Source: Tenebrio molitor (lineage: Eukaryota > Arthropoda > Insecta > Coleoptera > Tenebrionidae). Taken from it: a DNA stretch of 64,000 nt. The notes beneath the pieces are model-generated. The model worked only from the letters and a program-made list of their open reading frames with translations. It had not been told where the DNA came from and made no database searches. Shown in pieces: positions 11,837-23,460 of the stretch. Numbering within the stretch: the stretch's first letter is position 1; the number at the start of each line of letters is the position of its first letter. Location: positions 9,982,001 through 10,046,000 of the forward strand of contig NC_091046.1 of the NCBI RefSeq assembly GCF_963966145.1, given 5' to 3'. The translations under genes and the position numbers were made by a program.

Positions 11837-12837
11837 CCTTGTAGATAGGTTTATTAAGTTTAGCACCTGTTTATTCGAGGCACTATCAATACTGGTGGTG
11901 TTTTGCTGATTCCTCCGATATTTTTCTCTTGAATAAGTGAACTGAGCTAGAGACTTAATTTGAAATGTTCTGAAATTAGATTCTCCTGCTGTTGTTCGAT
12001 ACCTAATTTACTGATGTTCCTTAAAACAGATTTTTGGTGTCGCATTTTTGTCTTTTATGAACATTTTTATAAAATAAAAAATTTTTATCAACGAAAAACT
12101 TTTCGTTGTCCAAAGGAGTTCACAACTGTAAAAATTATTGTGGTTAGCAGAACCTCCAGTCCTTGAAGTTCACTTAGAAGATCTTCAGAGATAATGAAAC
12201 ACAATATTGTTAGGAATGTGGTGCGTGATAAATAATTTTGCAACACATTATGTGAATGGTATTTTTCTTTATTACAAAATTAGAACAAAGAATATTACAC
12301 CGAGTTATTTTCCCATCATATCGAATTTATATATGTATGTATAATAATATCATTGAAACAAAAAGTTGCCACTAAGTAAAGTCATAACACATAAAACAAA
12401 TAATTTTTGTTCGAAACCTCCCTAGAAAGTGAGCATGTATCCACAGTGACTAGTGGGTTGAAGGTTTCTCTTTCGTTCACTTCCCTTTCGCTCACTGTCT
12501 TTCACTGTTGTTTTCGTTCACTCGTAAATTTTCCAATTCCTAACGTAATTTGAATTTTTTAGGCAACATTTGGTACCTCGCGGCACTTGTCTCTCCCAAG
12601 ACACCATCAAAAACATATAATTCTTCATCATACATTTCCACAATTTCCACAACGTGCACGTAACCACTTTATTAACGTTACAGAACTTTCTTAATTTTGT
12701 ATGTATGTATTTTATTTTTTCCATAGCAACAGATCCGTTTAAAAATGTGATTTATTTTCATTAAAAATTTTCAGTACAAAGTTACAGACTCACTTTCAAA
12801 GGAGGTATCGAACAAAACCAAATACAGCACTCGAGAG
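11837..12837. other. Non-coding AT-rich stretch
   Basis: No gene recognised. Minor features are short TATGTATGTAT runs near 12330 and 12700 and a TTTCGTTCACT-type repeat near 12470-12520. The 68-residue frames here look like chance. Confidence 0.4.
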
Positions 12838-12840
12838 TAA

Positions 12841-13534
12841 TGCCGGGAACCCACTTGCTCCACGCCACGCCACGCCACACTACGCTATGCAACGTAGGTT
12901 GATGTGGGTTCACATTGTCGAATGAACAGGCACATATTAACACGCCAGACGCCACGTTACGTGTTGTGACGTTGTGAGGGATATCATAATTTTTAAGGGA
13001 ATTGTTCAAAAATAGTCTTGTTCTCAGTGTTAAACATCTATTGAGAACTTTTCTAGTAATTCTTAAGTCCATAAGGGGTACTATAAATAATCCATGTCTC
13101 AGTGAAAAATTATGTAAATTAATGTAGCGGTTATTGAATTAAAACAAAATATTTACGTTTCATTAAAAAAAATAATAAATTTTTACAGAATGTTCTACAG
13201 CGATACACAATCATTCCTGAACTTTTTGACAATTTTAAATCGATTAGAAGTGGGTGTTTTCGATCGGGCGGTAAAATTTCATCCTGTATAAAAATCTCTA
13301 CTGCGGGGCAGAAGAAGCACGGAGGGGGGACAACACGCTTCAACGCGCTTGCTAAAAAGTCTGGACGGTTGGATCGAGCAAACGTCGTCCCACGTCGTGT
13401 GGCGTGTTATCGGATAGCTTGGAACAAATGAGTACGCATTGCATTCAAATCTTTGTTAAATGGCTGCACACATTTCCGTCGGTAGCGTAGTGTAGCGTGG
13501 TATCGCGTGGCGTGGAGCAAGTGGGTTCCCGGCA
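12841..13534. mobile_element. Harbinger-like TIR element, 694 bp, TAA duplication
   Basis: The left end TGCCGGGAACCCACTTGCTC and the right end GAGCAAGTGGGTTCCCGGCA are perfect inverses. The arms continue with CCACGCCACGC and ACTACGCTA blocks for about 50 bp. TAA flanks both ends (12838-12840 and 13535-13537), the 3-bp TNA-type duplication usual for PIF/Harbinger. There is no transposase domain inside, so it is non-autonomous. The minus-strand frames at 12782-13072 and 13131-13343 overlap it and show no known domain. Confidence 0.85.
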
Positions 13535-13537
13535 TAA

Positions 13538-16500
13538 GGCCGCTTTCGTTCACTTGAATTGCATCGTCCACTCCGCTGCGCGTCGTGGCCGTACAATTCG
13601 CGTGAACGAAATCTTCGCTTTCTTCACTCTTCCTGTAAATAATTGTGTGTTTGCAATCTTCAGTAGTTAACATTTTTCAAGTCGTACCAGGCTTTATTCC
13701 AGTTTAATTTCATCATTACAGTCATTCTCACTAACCTAACTCTTGTCTAAGTTTGTAGACTGTTTAGACGTTCCAGTCAATATTCATGACTTCACACACT
13801 TCAAGTTTCAATTGGAAACGAATTTTGACTTTGTTCATGATTAGTTGTCATTTCGAGGTCGCTCTTATTCCGAGAGCCTTTCCCAATTCTTTGGCGAAAG
13901 ATTAAAAGTGAGTACATGCGCACGCGTAATTCCCGGTTTTACAAACTAAATCTGTGTATGCAGCTATTGTACCAACAAAGTAACAATAAATCATGGGAGT
14001 ACATGTGCACGCATATGAATTTTGCTAAACAAATCCGATCGTCATTCAGGATTCGCGCTGACGATCCTTGTTTTGCGAGATACTTTCTGCGTAACTGAGA
14101 TTAGTGTGGAACAGCGGGAGCGTAAAATGAAAGCAGGTGCAAACCGTTTTGCTTCTTGAATATTCATGTGGTGACTTATTGGCTGAGACAATAGAAGCGG
14201 CATTAACACCTACGACTGCGATACCTAAGGACGCATATTGAGTGGAGTTCGCAAAGCAATATATCTCTGACACAATACCTTCAAAACAGCGGCGGTGCTG
14301 GTGCTGGTGTTGAACAGCCGCCGTCTGCCGTTGTTGGATGTGATGACATCCAGATGGTGAAATTTTAACTCTAACCGAATTATATTTAAATCTAATTTCG
14401 CTTTGTACCGCTTCCATAAACAAAATTTTATTATTTCGGTAATGTTTCCGAGACGTAACTAAGAACTCTAATGCTCCGAGCACGCTAATTTTATAAAACA
14501 GGACGAAATTTGGAACTCGTCTTGTATCACTTATTTATTTAAGTAGGTAGCTGGGGGCGGTCGGATTAGTGATGGCATGGCAAAGCGAATGTGGAATTTG
14601 AAAGTGCCGAGTTTGAAAACTAATTCCGTCTGAATTGGTTCGAGAGGATGCAGATGCATCGGAGAACGGTCCTTTTCGTGTATTTATGAGAAAAAACTCT
14701 CTAACAAACCTCATCTTATTCCGAGGAGCCGTTAAAAGGCGAATCTAGTAGTCTTCTTTGACCTATTTACTCGACCAAGCGAACATTGAGATATCGGCAG
14801 TGCCAATACCAATCAAGCAGAGCTTCCCCAGCAAAGATCACATAAATCCTGCCTGCACTGCCCACACTTAAAGAATTAAAAGATATACTCGGAGCAAACA
14901 CCAAAAAACAAAGAAATAAATTTTTATTTTTGCCCCAACGAATCGGTCTTCAGTTGTCGAATCGAAGGTTGTTGTTCCTCCAAGCGAAACTTTTACCCCA
15001 CTCGAATTTTCACCAAAGTACTACGAAGAGTACAATTTCCTATTTAATCACAATGGATTTAATAAAAGTGCAGCCGCGTCGATTCACAACGGCGGATAAT
15101 TTATTAAGATCCTTAAGTAGAATTTAATATCAGCAGCAGCTTCCAAAGTTGCTTGCACTATTTCGAGGCTGCATCTCGATGTAAATTCGCATTTCGGAGC
15201 TTTTAATAAATGTAAAATGCATTACGTCGGACGCAATTAGATATCGTTGGGGCGTAAGAAATGAACGTTGTGTCATTTTTGGTGAAGCAAACGAGGCAAG
15301 AGGAAATAAAAGACGTGTTAATTTTAACAGGAACGTACGTTTATTTGCACTGAGCGGAATTACAAGCTAGCGTACGAAATCTCGCCGACTGTTTGTTTGG
15401 TTGACGAATATGTTGAATTAACTTTCACAAAAAACAGAAATATATTAAATATAATTTGTGCATCTGCTCGCGTCATCCTCGTGGTTTTGCGATTTCGAAA
15501 ATGACACGAGCTCCGATATTACATGTAGAATAATATTACATATAGATTTAATATTTTTCAAATAAATATTTACAGACTACAAAAATTTATCACCATCATC
15601 AAGAAATACAAAATGGAAATATGAAAAAATTTTAATTTAAATAGATCAGAAAATTTATTCGCATACCATGTAGTTATTTACAAATTGGGTCATCTAAAAT
15701 TCAATTATAGTTAAAATACATTTACAAATACATTTCAATTACTGGTATTGAAACATTATATCCAAATCCTAAGAGAAGATCAACTTCCATTGGCAAAATA
15801 TTTCGTTTATATTCACATAGTATTTCCTAATCATCTTAAAAACTATTCCGGCCTGCAACAGCAAAGCCGGCGAGCGTACGAACTAAAAGACAATACAGAG
15901 TTCATCCTAAATCACTAGAGAATTATGCTAGAGAAAATGTTAAACAGCTAATCGGAGGTGGTGTCTCCACGAAGCCTGCATCACAATGAACAACAATCAT
16001 ATTCTTTTGGTTAGAGAGGGGTTCGGTTCGGCCGAGGCGGATTCCAAAAACACGGTGGTAACCTAACCTATATCAAACGGCAAATATTATTTAACGCTTC
16101 GGCCGATACGAGCTCACCTTCTGCCATTACGAGCACAACAAACGATGATTTATTTAATTACCTAATTAGAACACTAATTGGCTTCGACTTGACAGCTTTT
16201 TGGATGATTTGAGAATCGAGCAGAGACACCATCAATTAGTACCTAATTAACAAATCAGCATTTCGCTTTGCCGGGGCACCATTCGCGACTCGCCTTTCTT
16301 TTATCGTCGGGTCTCTTCTTCTAGTGATTTACAACGCCTCCGAGAGACGACATGAACATGAAAGAATGTCACATTTAGGCTGGGGGGGAGCGTATAAATG
16401 TCACCTCTCTATAAGAAATAGGCAAACCCACAAGTCGAACCGCTAGTCGGTGGTAAGTATATTAGAAAAATCGTACAAAATCAATTCCTCCATGTTTCGC

Positions 16501-17668
16501 GAAGACGTAGAAGGAGTCGGGTTGGCGGAAGCATCCGGTTCGACAGATAGGTTAACGGCGGCGGGACAGAAGCGAAAGAAAACCGGCGATCAAATTATGT
16601 TCGGAGAACAGGAATTGAAACATCAACATTCGCGTCCAGCAGGTAAAAAATTCGTGTTATAAACTAACCAATTAATATATTACTCTGACGTCTAGTCTAA
16701 AAAGTGTCCGGAAGAACGACGAACGGTCCTCTCGCACACTACATTCGCACCAAGCCCGTTTCAACAGATTTGCTCGCACACATATTAGTAAAATGTATCG
16801 AACTAATTAACAAAGCATGCAGCTGTACAAAATGCTATAACACTAAAAATCTATACAACACGGTCTCTGATCGCACAACAGTCACACTATGCCTAAGTCA
16901 GGGAAGTAGAAATATAGAATGCATCGAGAAGGAATGCGTCGGAGGGCGCGGCGTCGTCGCCGTCGTCTTCATCATCATATCATCTCTGGCCACGACGCCG
17001 CTCAAATGCACATTGTACATCACACAGCTGTACACGGCTTATCGTTGCATTTTTGAAAAAAGTAGATTTTCATCCAAGGTCACTTTCTCAAAAAATATAA
17101 TTACCTATTATAATACTTTTCATATCAGTTTTTCAAAAAACGTTTTTTTTTTGTTCGCACTACATTACTTTTTTGATTTTTTTATTATTACAAATAGTGA
17201 CATTTAGCCTAATATCCGGCGGTGTGCGCCTGCACAGTCTTCAGTTAATACTTTGACACATTCGTACAGACTAACTAAATCTAACATGACTAATTGTCGG
17301 AGCCCACCGAATCGCCGCCGCCTTCGACAACAGCCAACAATCGAAATCTTCTCGAAAATTTTTGATCTTGCGATGACATCATCGGGGAACAGGGGGCGAC
17401 TACAATCTTAACACGCTTTAGCGTCCGGGGGACGTGGAAGGCGGCGGCGATTTCCGGGGCCCCTTTTCTTCAGTTACAGCTACAGTTATAAATGTTCTGT
17501 AGGTGTGTGTTCGGCCCTAGCCGACGAAGTCGATCACAGGAATGAACATCACTGAGGAATTCCTCGCTACTACTGTGTGTGCTGCTCCAGGAGTCCATCC
17601 ACACCTATCTAAATTATAGTATGTACACTAGCGGTAACTGGCAGTGATGCGGCGGAGAGGTAGGCCGT
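13538..17668 (-). other. Probable luna 3' UTR and downstream flank
   Basis: This region follows the luna stop codon in the direction of transcription, so the 3' UTR must begin at 17668; its end is unknown. Minus-strand AATAAA hexamers lie at 17181-17186, 16149-16154 and 15340-15345, and none can be preferred by eye. Two Pumilio-type TGTAAATA motifs (minus strand) are at 15567-15574 and 15675-15682. The plus-strand frame at 16704-17207 (167 residues) is low-complexity near its end and probably chance. No other gene is recognised. Confidence 0.45.
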
Positions 17669-17844
17669 CTAGGCGTGGCGCTTCATGTGCAGGGCCAGGT
17701 GGTCCGAACGGCTAAAGCATCGGTCGCAGTGGCGGCACTTGAACGGTTTAGCCCCCGTGTGTTTGCGGTAATGGCGGGTCAGCTCGTCAGACCTGGCGAA
17801 CCGCCACTCGCATCCTTCCCACGAGCACTTGTACGGTTTCTCGC
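17669..17844 (-). CDS. luna: KLF6/7-type Kruppel-like factor (luna), 3' terminal exon
   Basis: The exon encodes 57 residues plus TAG (17669-17671). Upstream on the minus strand is a pyrimidine-rich acceptor (TTTTTTTGTTCCAG), and two bases complete a Gly codon from the previous exon. Finger 2 is C6-x4-C11-x12-H24-x3-H28 with helix residues RSDELTR. The linker is TGAKPFK. Finger 3 is C36-x2-C39-x12-H52-x3-H56 with RSDHLAL. KLF proteins bind GC/CACCC boxes in nuclear DNA through three C-terminal fingers. KCSWEGCEW and CDRCFSRSDHL point to KLF6/7 over KLF5/dar1. The protein ends one residue after the last His, as in KLF6/7. Finger 1 and the activation domain lie on exons I could not find, at higher coordinates. 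Confidence 0.93.
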
Positions 17845-18154
17845 CTGGAACAAAAAAATAACTCTTTTAGACAAAGATCAAACGACCAATAACAGATAAG
17901 CAAGTAAGAAAGGTGGTGGTGGTGGTGGTGTTTCTTCCTACCACCACCAAAAAGTGGTGCCCACAAAGGGAGGACCAACTGGAGTCGTTTCGATGTGAAA
18001 GAAGGTGTTGTTGTAACTGTACTGTCGAAGGTTTTTCCTTAAGAATCAGCCGATGATGGCGTCACGCCAGAGACGTTGCAAATTATATGAACAAGAGTAA
18101 CATTTTACATTCGTAAGAATAGGTAATTTACCAGCTTTATAAACAAACGCGACG
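17845..18154 (-). other. Start of the intron upstream of the last luna exon
   Basis: Intronic sequence begins at 17845 with the acceptor. It holds a short GGT microsatellite with an adjoining inverted CCACCACC block at about 17912-17950, which could form a small hairpin. Nothing else was recognised. Confidence 0.6.
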
Positions 18155-19115
18155 CCACTGGCATTGCCATCTAGAACACAAAGCCTTAAGGCAGCAATTG
18201 TTTTTGTTGTGACGTCACAGTAAAGGCGTCATCAAAAAACGCATTAAACCTCCAGAATTTAATAAAAAACAGTAACTTTTTTGGTTAGCACTCTTTTTTT
18301 TTAGTAGAACGATATGTTTAGGCTTTTTTTGTTCGACACTGTCAGAATTTGAGAATTTTCTCCTGTGTGAACGGATTTTGATGAATTTGACAACTTGTCA
18401 AAACGAAACGTCAAGCTAATTTTAAAGATTTTCGGCCATTTGGAGCCTTTGGGGAGGCTCGTCGAACAAAAAAACGTTGTATTCAACTCGTTCTTGTGTA
18501 ATTGCGCTTTTTTTGGCACTCGTGGACCTTTAAAACTCTCGTTTCACTCGAGTTTTAAACTGGTCCACTCATGCCAAAAAAGCCCAAATTACACACGAAC
18601 TCGTTAAATAAATAACTATACAATTAGCAATTACTGCCTCGTGGAGTAAAATGCCATTAATGACGCGAAAATTGTCATTTACAAGTGAGGTTAAGTTTGT
18701 GTATTTATTGTTTTTGCGTAATTTTTACTTTGTGAATCATTTAAATAACACCAAATCACAACAAATGCTTCTTACATCTTAATTATATGTGTAGCAAATA
18801 TAGCTTCAACTAAATTGCCCTTACAACGACTTGTAATCACGAAAATGTTGATAGGGTATAAAAATACTTCCCAGGTTTCAACGTCTCTTGCGACGTTCGA
18901 TGAACAGTAAATACCCTGGTATCAACTGAAACTATTATATACACATGCCACCAAGCTTTTGCTTATCTCACAATTTTCCATAAGAATGATTAAAAGACCG
19001 TATTTGATACTTTCTGAAAATGTAAACAAATGTCAAATTTTGACGTTTGGCCTTTCTCGTGACGTCACACGCTGTCTGGCTTATGGCCTGGAGTTCGAGA
19101 TGGCAATGCCACTGG
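18155..19115. mobile_element. TIR element with CACTGGCATTGCC ends, about 960 bp
   Basis: The left end reads CCACTGGCATTGCCATCTAG and the right end is its inverse with few mismatches. Further inward both arms carry a TGTGACGTCAC block, so the inverted similarity spans about 70 bp. The interior is non-coding and contains a separate hairpin repeat at 18485-18606. It lies in the putative luna intron. No clear target duplication was seen. Confidence 0.7.
18485..18606. mobile_element. Hairpin MITE nested in a larger TIR element
   Basis: Arms of about 58 bp are mirror images: AACTCGTTCTTGTGTAATT and GGCACTCGTGGACC on the left are answered by GGTCCACTCATGCC and AATTACACACGAACTCGTT on the right. The tip reads TCTCGTTTCACTCGAG. 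The near-perfect palindrome would fold into one long stem. It is non-coding. Confidence 0.75.
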
Positions 19116-22100
19116 TAAGAAGATTTTTAACCTAGAAAACAACTTTTCGATTTCGGCAAAGTTTACAGACGTTTACTGTAATTGTAAGCAACAATTATCG
19201 CAGAATAAATTGGATTATTAATAATAATTAATTAACTAATAAGAGATTTCTCGAGAGGTAGGCAACCAATGAAACAACTGTGCATAGCAAGTATAATTAT
19301 GTGTCCGACTCAAACTTAGACAAACGTTTCGATAAAACAAAAGATGAGGTAGCACTCTTGCTTTGTTTTCTTTTTGATCGCTCGGTGGTTCGGATGTGCC
19401 CCCTCTTCGCCGGTTGGTTGCGAGACGAGGTAATAAGCGCCGGTGGCGGAATGCCAACGAAAACAATATTATTAACCTCCTCGGCGACGATGACAAAGAA
19501 GTGCACGTCCAAAGACGCAGCGTTACAATTATTAAGTTAAGTTCAATGGCGGGGATTAGCGCGGTCGTGCGAGTAACGTGTATCCGAATATCGGATCCCT
19601 ACTTTACCGTTTTAAGCGATCCTGTTTCCGGCCAAAGTTAAATTTGTGTCTCGCAATAATTAGGAATCAGTTTACTTTGTAAAGTAGTAACGTAATCCTT
19701 GGGACTTTCGTCAAGTTCAAGACATACATTTTGGCGAAGAAATAACAGTTTTAACAGATTACGAGCGGCAAGGAGCATTTTATAAATCCCTTAATTCGTT
19801 AGCGAAACACTCGAAGAGTCGTAATTTTTCGTGGCGCTTGAGAAAAATGAGTCTCGAGCACGGGCGAACAAGTTCTTGTTTGATTTCTTACATGTTACGA
19901 GAGGCACGCGGTAACGTTAAAGTCAAATAAGAGTCCGGGGCGAAGGTGGGTACGCACGCCTTTATGGAGATGATTTTTCGAGTGAAACACTTTTTGCGTG
20001 TAATAAACCAGACAACGAGGCAATGCGCACTCTTCCGTCTTAATATTGTGAACACAGGGAGGCGGAATAATTTCGTTTGAGATATTTGATTTTTAAAAGA
20101 AAATTTCGAGTGGAAACTTTCCCGAAAACGTCGATAATTTTATTTGCCGCAGGGCGAACGGCACGCATTACCTTTAAGGCAGTCTCCGGAGGAGCTGACG
20201 CGAATTCATCAATCAGATTTGATTCGGGACCGGGATCCTCTAACAGGATTTGGGACTTATGAATACTGACCAAACTGACCACCTTTCACGCAACCAAAAT
20301 CGATAGGTCCCCAATAAAAGTTACGGAAGCCGCAAAAGGAATTTTTCCCACGATCCTAATACACTCCGATATTTCCCTCGAAGGGATCAGGGCCGTTACA
20401 GCGGTGGTCTAATTGAAATGAAACTTGCACACGCAGAATTATTATAACCAGAATGTGGTCTTCCCGGAAGAAAAAAAAAAAACAATAGAGATGTTACCGG
20501 ATTTTTAAAGGTAGTACGTTCTGCTCGCCGTCCAATTAATTTCCGTGCCGAGGCGGCTTCCACTTCTTCCGACGATAAATCAAGGTCATAAAAAAATCGC
20601 AACGATTAATTAGCGAATTGTATTTCCGAGTGCTGTGTGATCGCAATTAATTTAAAAAAGAGCCGGGGGAGGAAGAGTCCCGAATTCGTCCCCGTCGACG
20701 TTAACCCTCTGGTGCGCGTGTGATCATCTAGCCGTGTGAAATGGACTGATTGTCGCAATGGTATCAGGAAAGTGGGCTACTTTCGCAACCCTACGCTGCC
20801 CTAACGATGTAAATGCGCTCGGGTGTCCATTAAGGGAAGTCCGGGGGATGCCGCGCTCCCGACATGATTCGCAGTGACGGCCAACATAATGTATCCTGAG
20901 GCACAACACCCCTAGTGTCCTCTGGCATTTGGATATTGATTTTCTGCTTCATCGGCTTGTTTGATAGGCAGGGACGCCGAGTCGACCCGCTGCTCTTGAT
21001 GGATTATATTGTTTTAAAGTGCGGCGTTCATCGGCTCCTGCACGTACCTTCCGATGTTCGAGAGCGGATCATCATCGCCCAAACAACATCACACGACGAT
21101 TTTTCCTGCACCCCCACGGGTAAATCAGCACTAGGATACTAAAACTAACGGTGCTGCATCGGCGATCAGTTATTACCACCTGACATTTATCGTGCTTTAT
21201 AAAGACAGACGACCGCCATTTCCAACCAGTCCAAATCTCCACCAAACACCCATGTTCGAATATAGGTGTTGGATTTTCTCATGGGCTGTGAGTCATATCT
21301 ACAAACCGACCAGAAAACATCGTCATTCGTTACGTTAGTGTCACTGGTTTATCGCTCCGCCTTCGCGCAGATATTTCCAAGGTCACAGCCCACGAGAGAA
21401 TCCAGTACCTTTGTACGGATGTGCAAAACGCACCGCCAACGACGGCATGTGGCAACGACTGTTAAATTGGTTATTAGGGGGTGAAGTTCGCGGGCTCCGG
21501 GATCTTCGAAAAACACCGGCGTCGATAACGTGAAGCCGGTAATAACTCAAACTGTATTATAAAGCTTGACTCGTGCAAACAATCCCTCTGCCGATGAGTC
21601 TTTTGTGTATCGGCGGCGAAGAAAACTTCAAAATCTTTCTAACCCCTCGGTAATTAATTGTTGGAAAATAAATTACACGTTGGTAAGGCGGTATGCAACT
21701 GTTCCCTCTGAAAGTTGGTCGAGAGACGAACGTAACACCGCAAATCGATCCGGAATCCGGGACGTGCTGAAAACTCCGGTGACTGTGCCAGTGACGGCCC
21801 CCGATCACAATTCAGACTAGTCCACCTCTAGTTTAATTACTTTCGAAAACTTGGAACCAATTAATTCGGAAACTCTTCTACGGAAAATATGCATCCAAAG
21901 CGTTCGAACGAAGAAGCGACGCGGTTTTTTTGCCACCCCAACTTGAAATTCTGCAGCCGAGTCTACGGCCGTTGCGTAATAATAAAAATGCAAGCTCCCC
22001 CTGTAATACCTTGAATTTATTATTCGAACCATTCTTATAATGTCGACTCTGTTTCGCCAATAATACGACATCATTTGAATGTGTCTTGGCGATTTACGGG

Positions 22101-22840
22101 ATCGTTGAACTGTATGCGAAATTTGATGCAAATACGGGAGGGGATGGTGTTTGCTCCAAACGATTTTCTACGTTCACGGTCAGACTGTACATTTGTTTAA
22201 ATCACCATTTCTGACTCGAACATTTGTTCTCCATAACCTCGTTCAAAGTCACAAATGATAATTCGCCAAATCATGCCGTTTTACGTCATGTTATGCGAGA
22301 TATGTTAGAAACCGGCCACATTATTGCACATTTAATGTTTTTGTGGAACGGCTGCACATTATTATGCATTATTCCGCGCCACCCCCACCGAGCACCGACT
22401 TGATAAAATTGTCTGGTTGCTGTTAAATCCTTAATAGGTGATCTCTGATAGCACTTTACGAAGAAGAACGAGGTGAACGAACCTGGCCTTTGAAACTTTC
22501 AACTGCCGAAAATCCGAATGTATACGTATATAAAAAATTAGGTTTACGAAAATATTGTCATATCTTATATCGATATTCAAACAAAATATAGAAGACATTT
22601 TACAAGTTTAGCATTTATAATCTGTCTGGTTCAACGCTTGACTCAAAAACCAATAGATTGATTTTCTTCAAATAAAAGACGTGTGAAAGGGATAATTCCT
22701 GATTGTGTTCAACACCTTGTTTTATCACGTCATGACGCAAGAGCGCTCCACAGTAACGATAAATCTGTGTGGAGTATTGGGGAGTATATCGTGGTGTAAT
22801 GAGCTCGTTCCCTTATTTCTATTTCGTTAATCCGAACTAA
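19116..22840. other. Moderately GC-rich non-coding block
   Basis: Base composition rises relative to flanking DNA and no TIR element was seen. Several 60-100-residue frames occur on both strands but none shows a domain or consistent codon bias. This could be luna intron with regulatory DNA; that is inference from position. Confidence 0.4.
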
Positions 22841-23460
22841 AGTCCATTTTTTAATTATAGTCCGATGGATCAATTAATAAGCAGAGCAACTTGTTACATT
22901 GCCATGTCTTTTCAACATAATGTAAAAGAAGCTATTTTCGTACGTATTTTATTAAGTCCGTCCCACTATGCATCTCGCTTTGGCATGTGCGATTAGAGTA
23001 AGACGCGAGTTGTACGTTTATTCCATTAGCGACGTCAAATTTTTAGGTTAGGTCGTAACTACATTTGCGATATTTTTTTTAAATTTTGTTTGAAATTTCC
23101 GCCGTATGATGCGAAGGAAAAGCTACGCAACTCTTTCTTGAACAGAACCCACTGGCAGAAGCGGACCATTATTATCTCGTTCCCCTGTAAAATACATTAA
23201 CAAATTTCTTATTAGCGTGTAAGGGCATTGACCTTACGTGGCATTGCCGAAACAAAATCTAGGAAGAAAGAAAGACAGTCCAAACATGATTGTTTAGAGT
23301 TGTTTTCAACAACTTTTAATATATTTTACCTATAGTTGATAAATAGTTATCAAAAATTGGTAGCACCATGCACTGCTGTCAAATGTCGAAAGCAGACGCA
23401 GGTCACGTCGACTTCTTGATTCGGACTAAGCTCATCGGACTATAATAAAAAAAATGGACT
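22841..23460. mobile_element. TIR element with AGTCCATTTTTT ends, 620 bp
   Basis: The left arm AGTCCATTTTTT then ATTATAGTCCGATG recurs inverted at 23432-23460, about 27 of 29 positions alike. The interior is AT-rich and non-coding. The superfamily is unknown. Confidence 0.65.

Noticed and set aside
16704..17207. 167-codon plus-strand frame
   Set aside because: It lies in the probable 3' UTR of luna on the opposite strand, has a poly-Phe/Lys low-complexity end and no domain.
17675..17899. Plus-strand frame over the zinc-finger exon
   Set aside because: Antisense shadow of the luna exon, which has clear C2H2 fingers and a splice acceptor.
18340..18380. HTGE peptide on the minus strand, like a zinc-finger linker upstream of luna
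   Set aside because: The flanking residues lack the C2H2 spacing and the site lies inside a TIR element; chance.
19912..19922. Match to the miR-124 core (AGGCACGCGGT)
   Set aside because: Eleven bases agree but the following bases differ and no precursor hairpin was evident around it.
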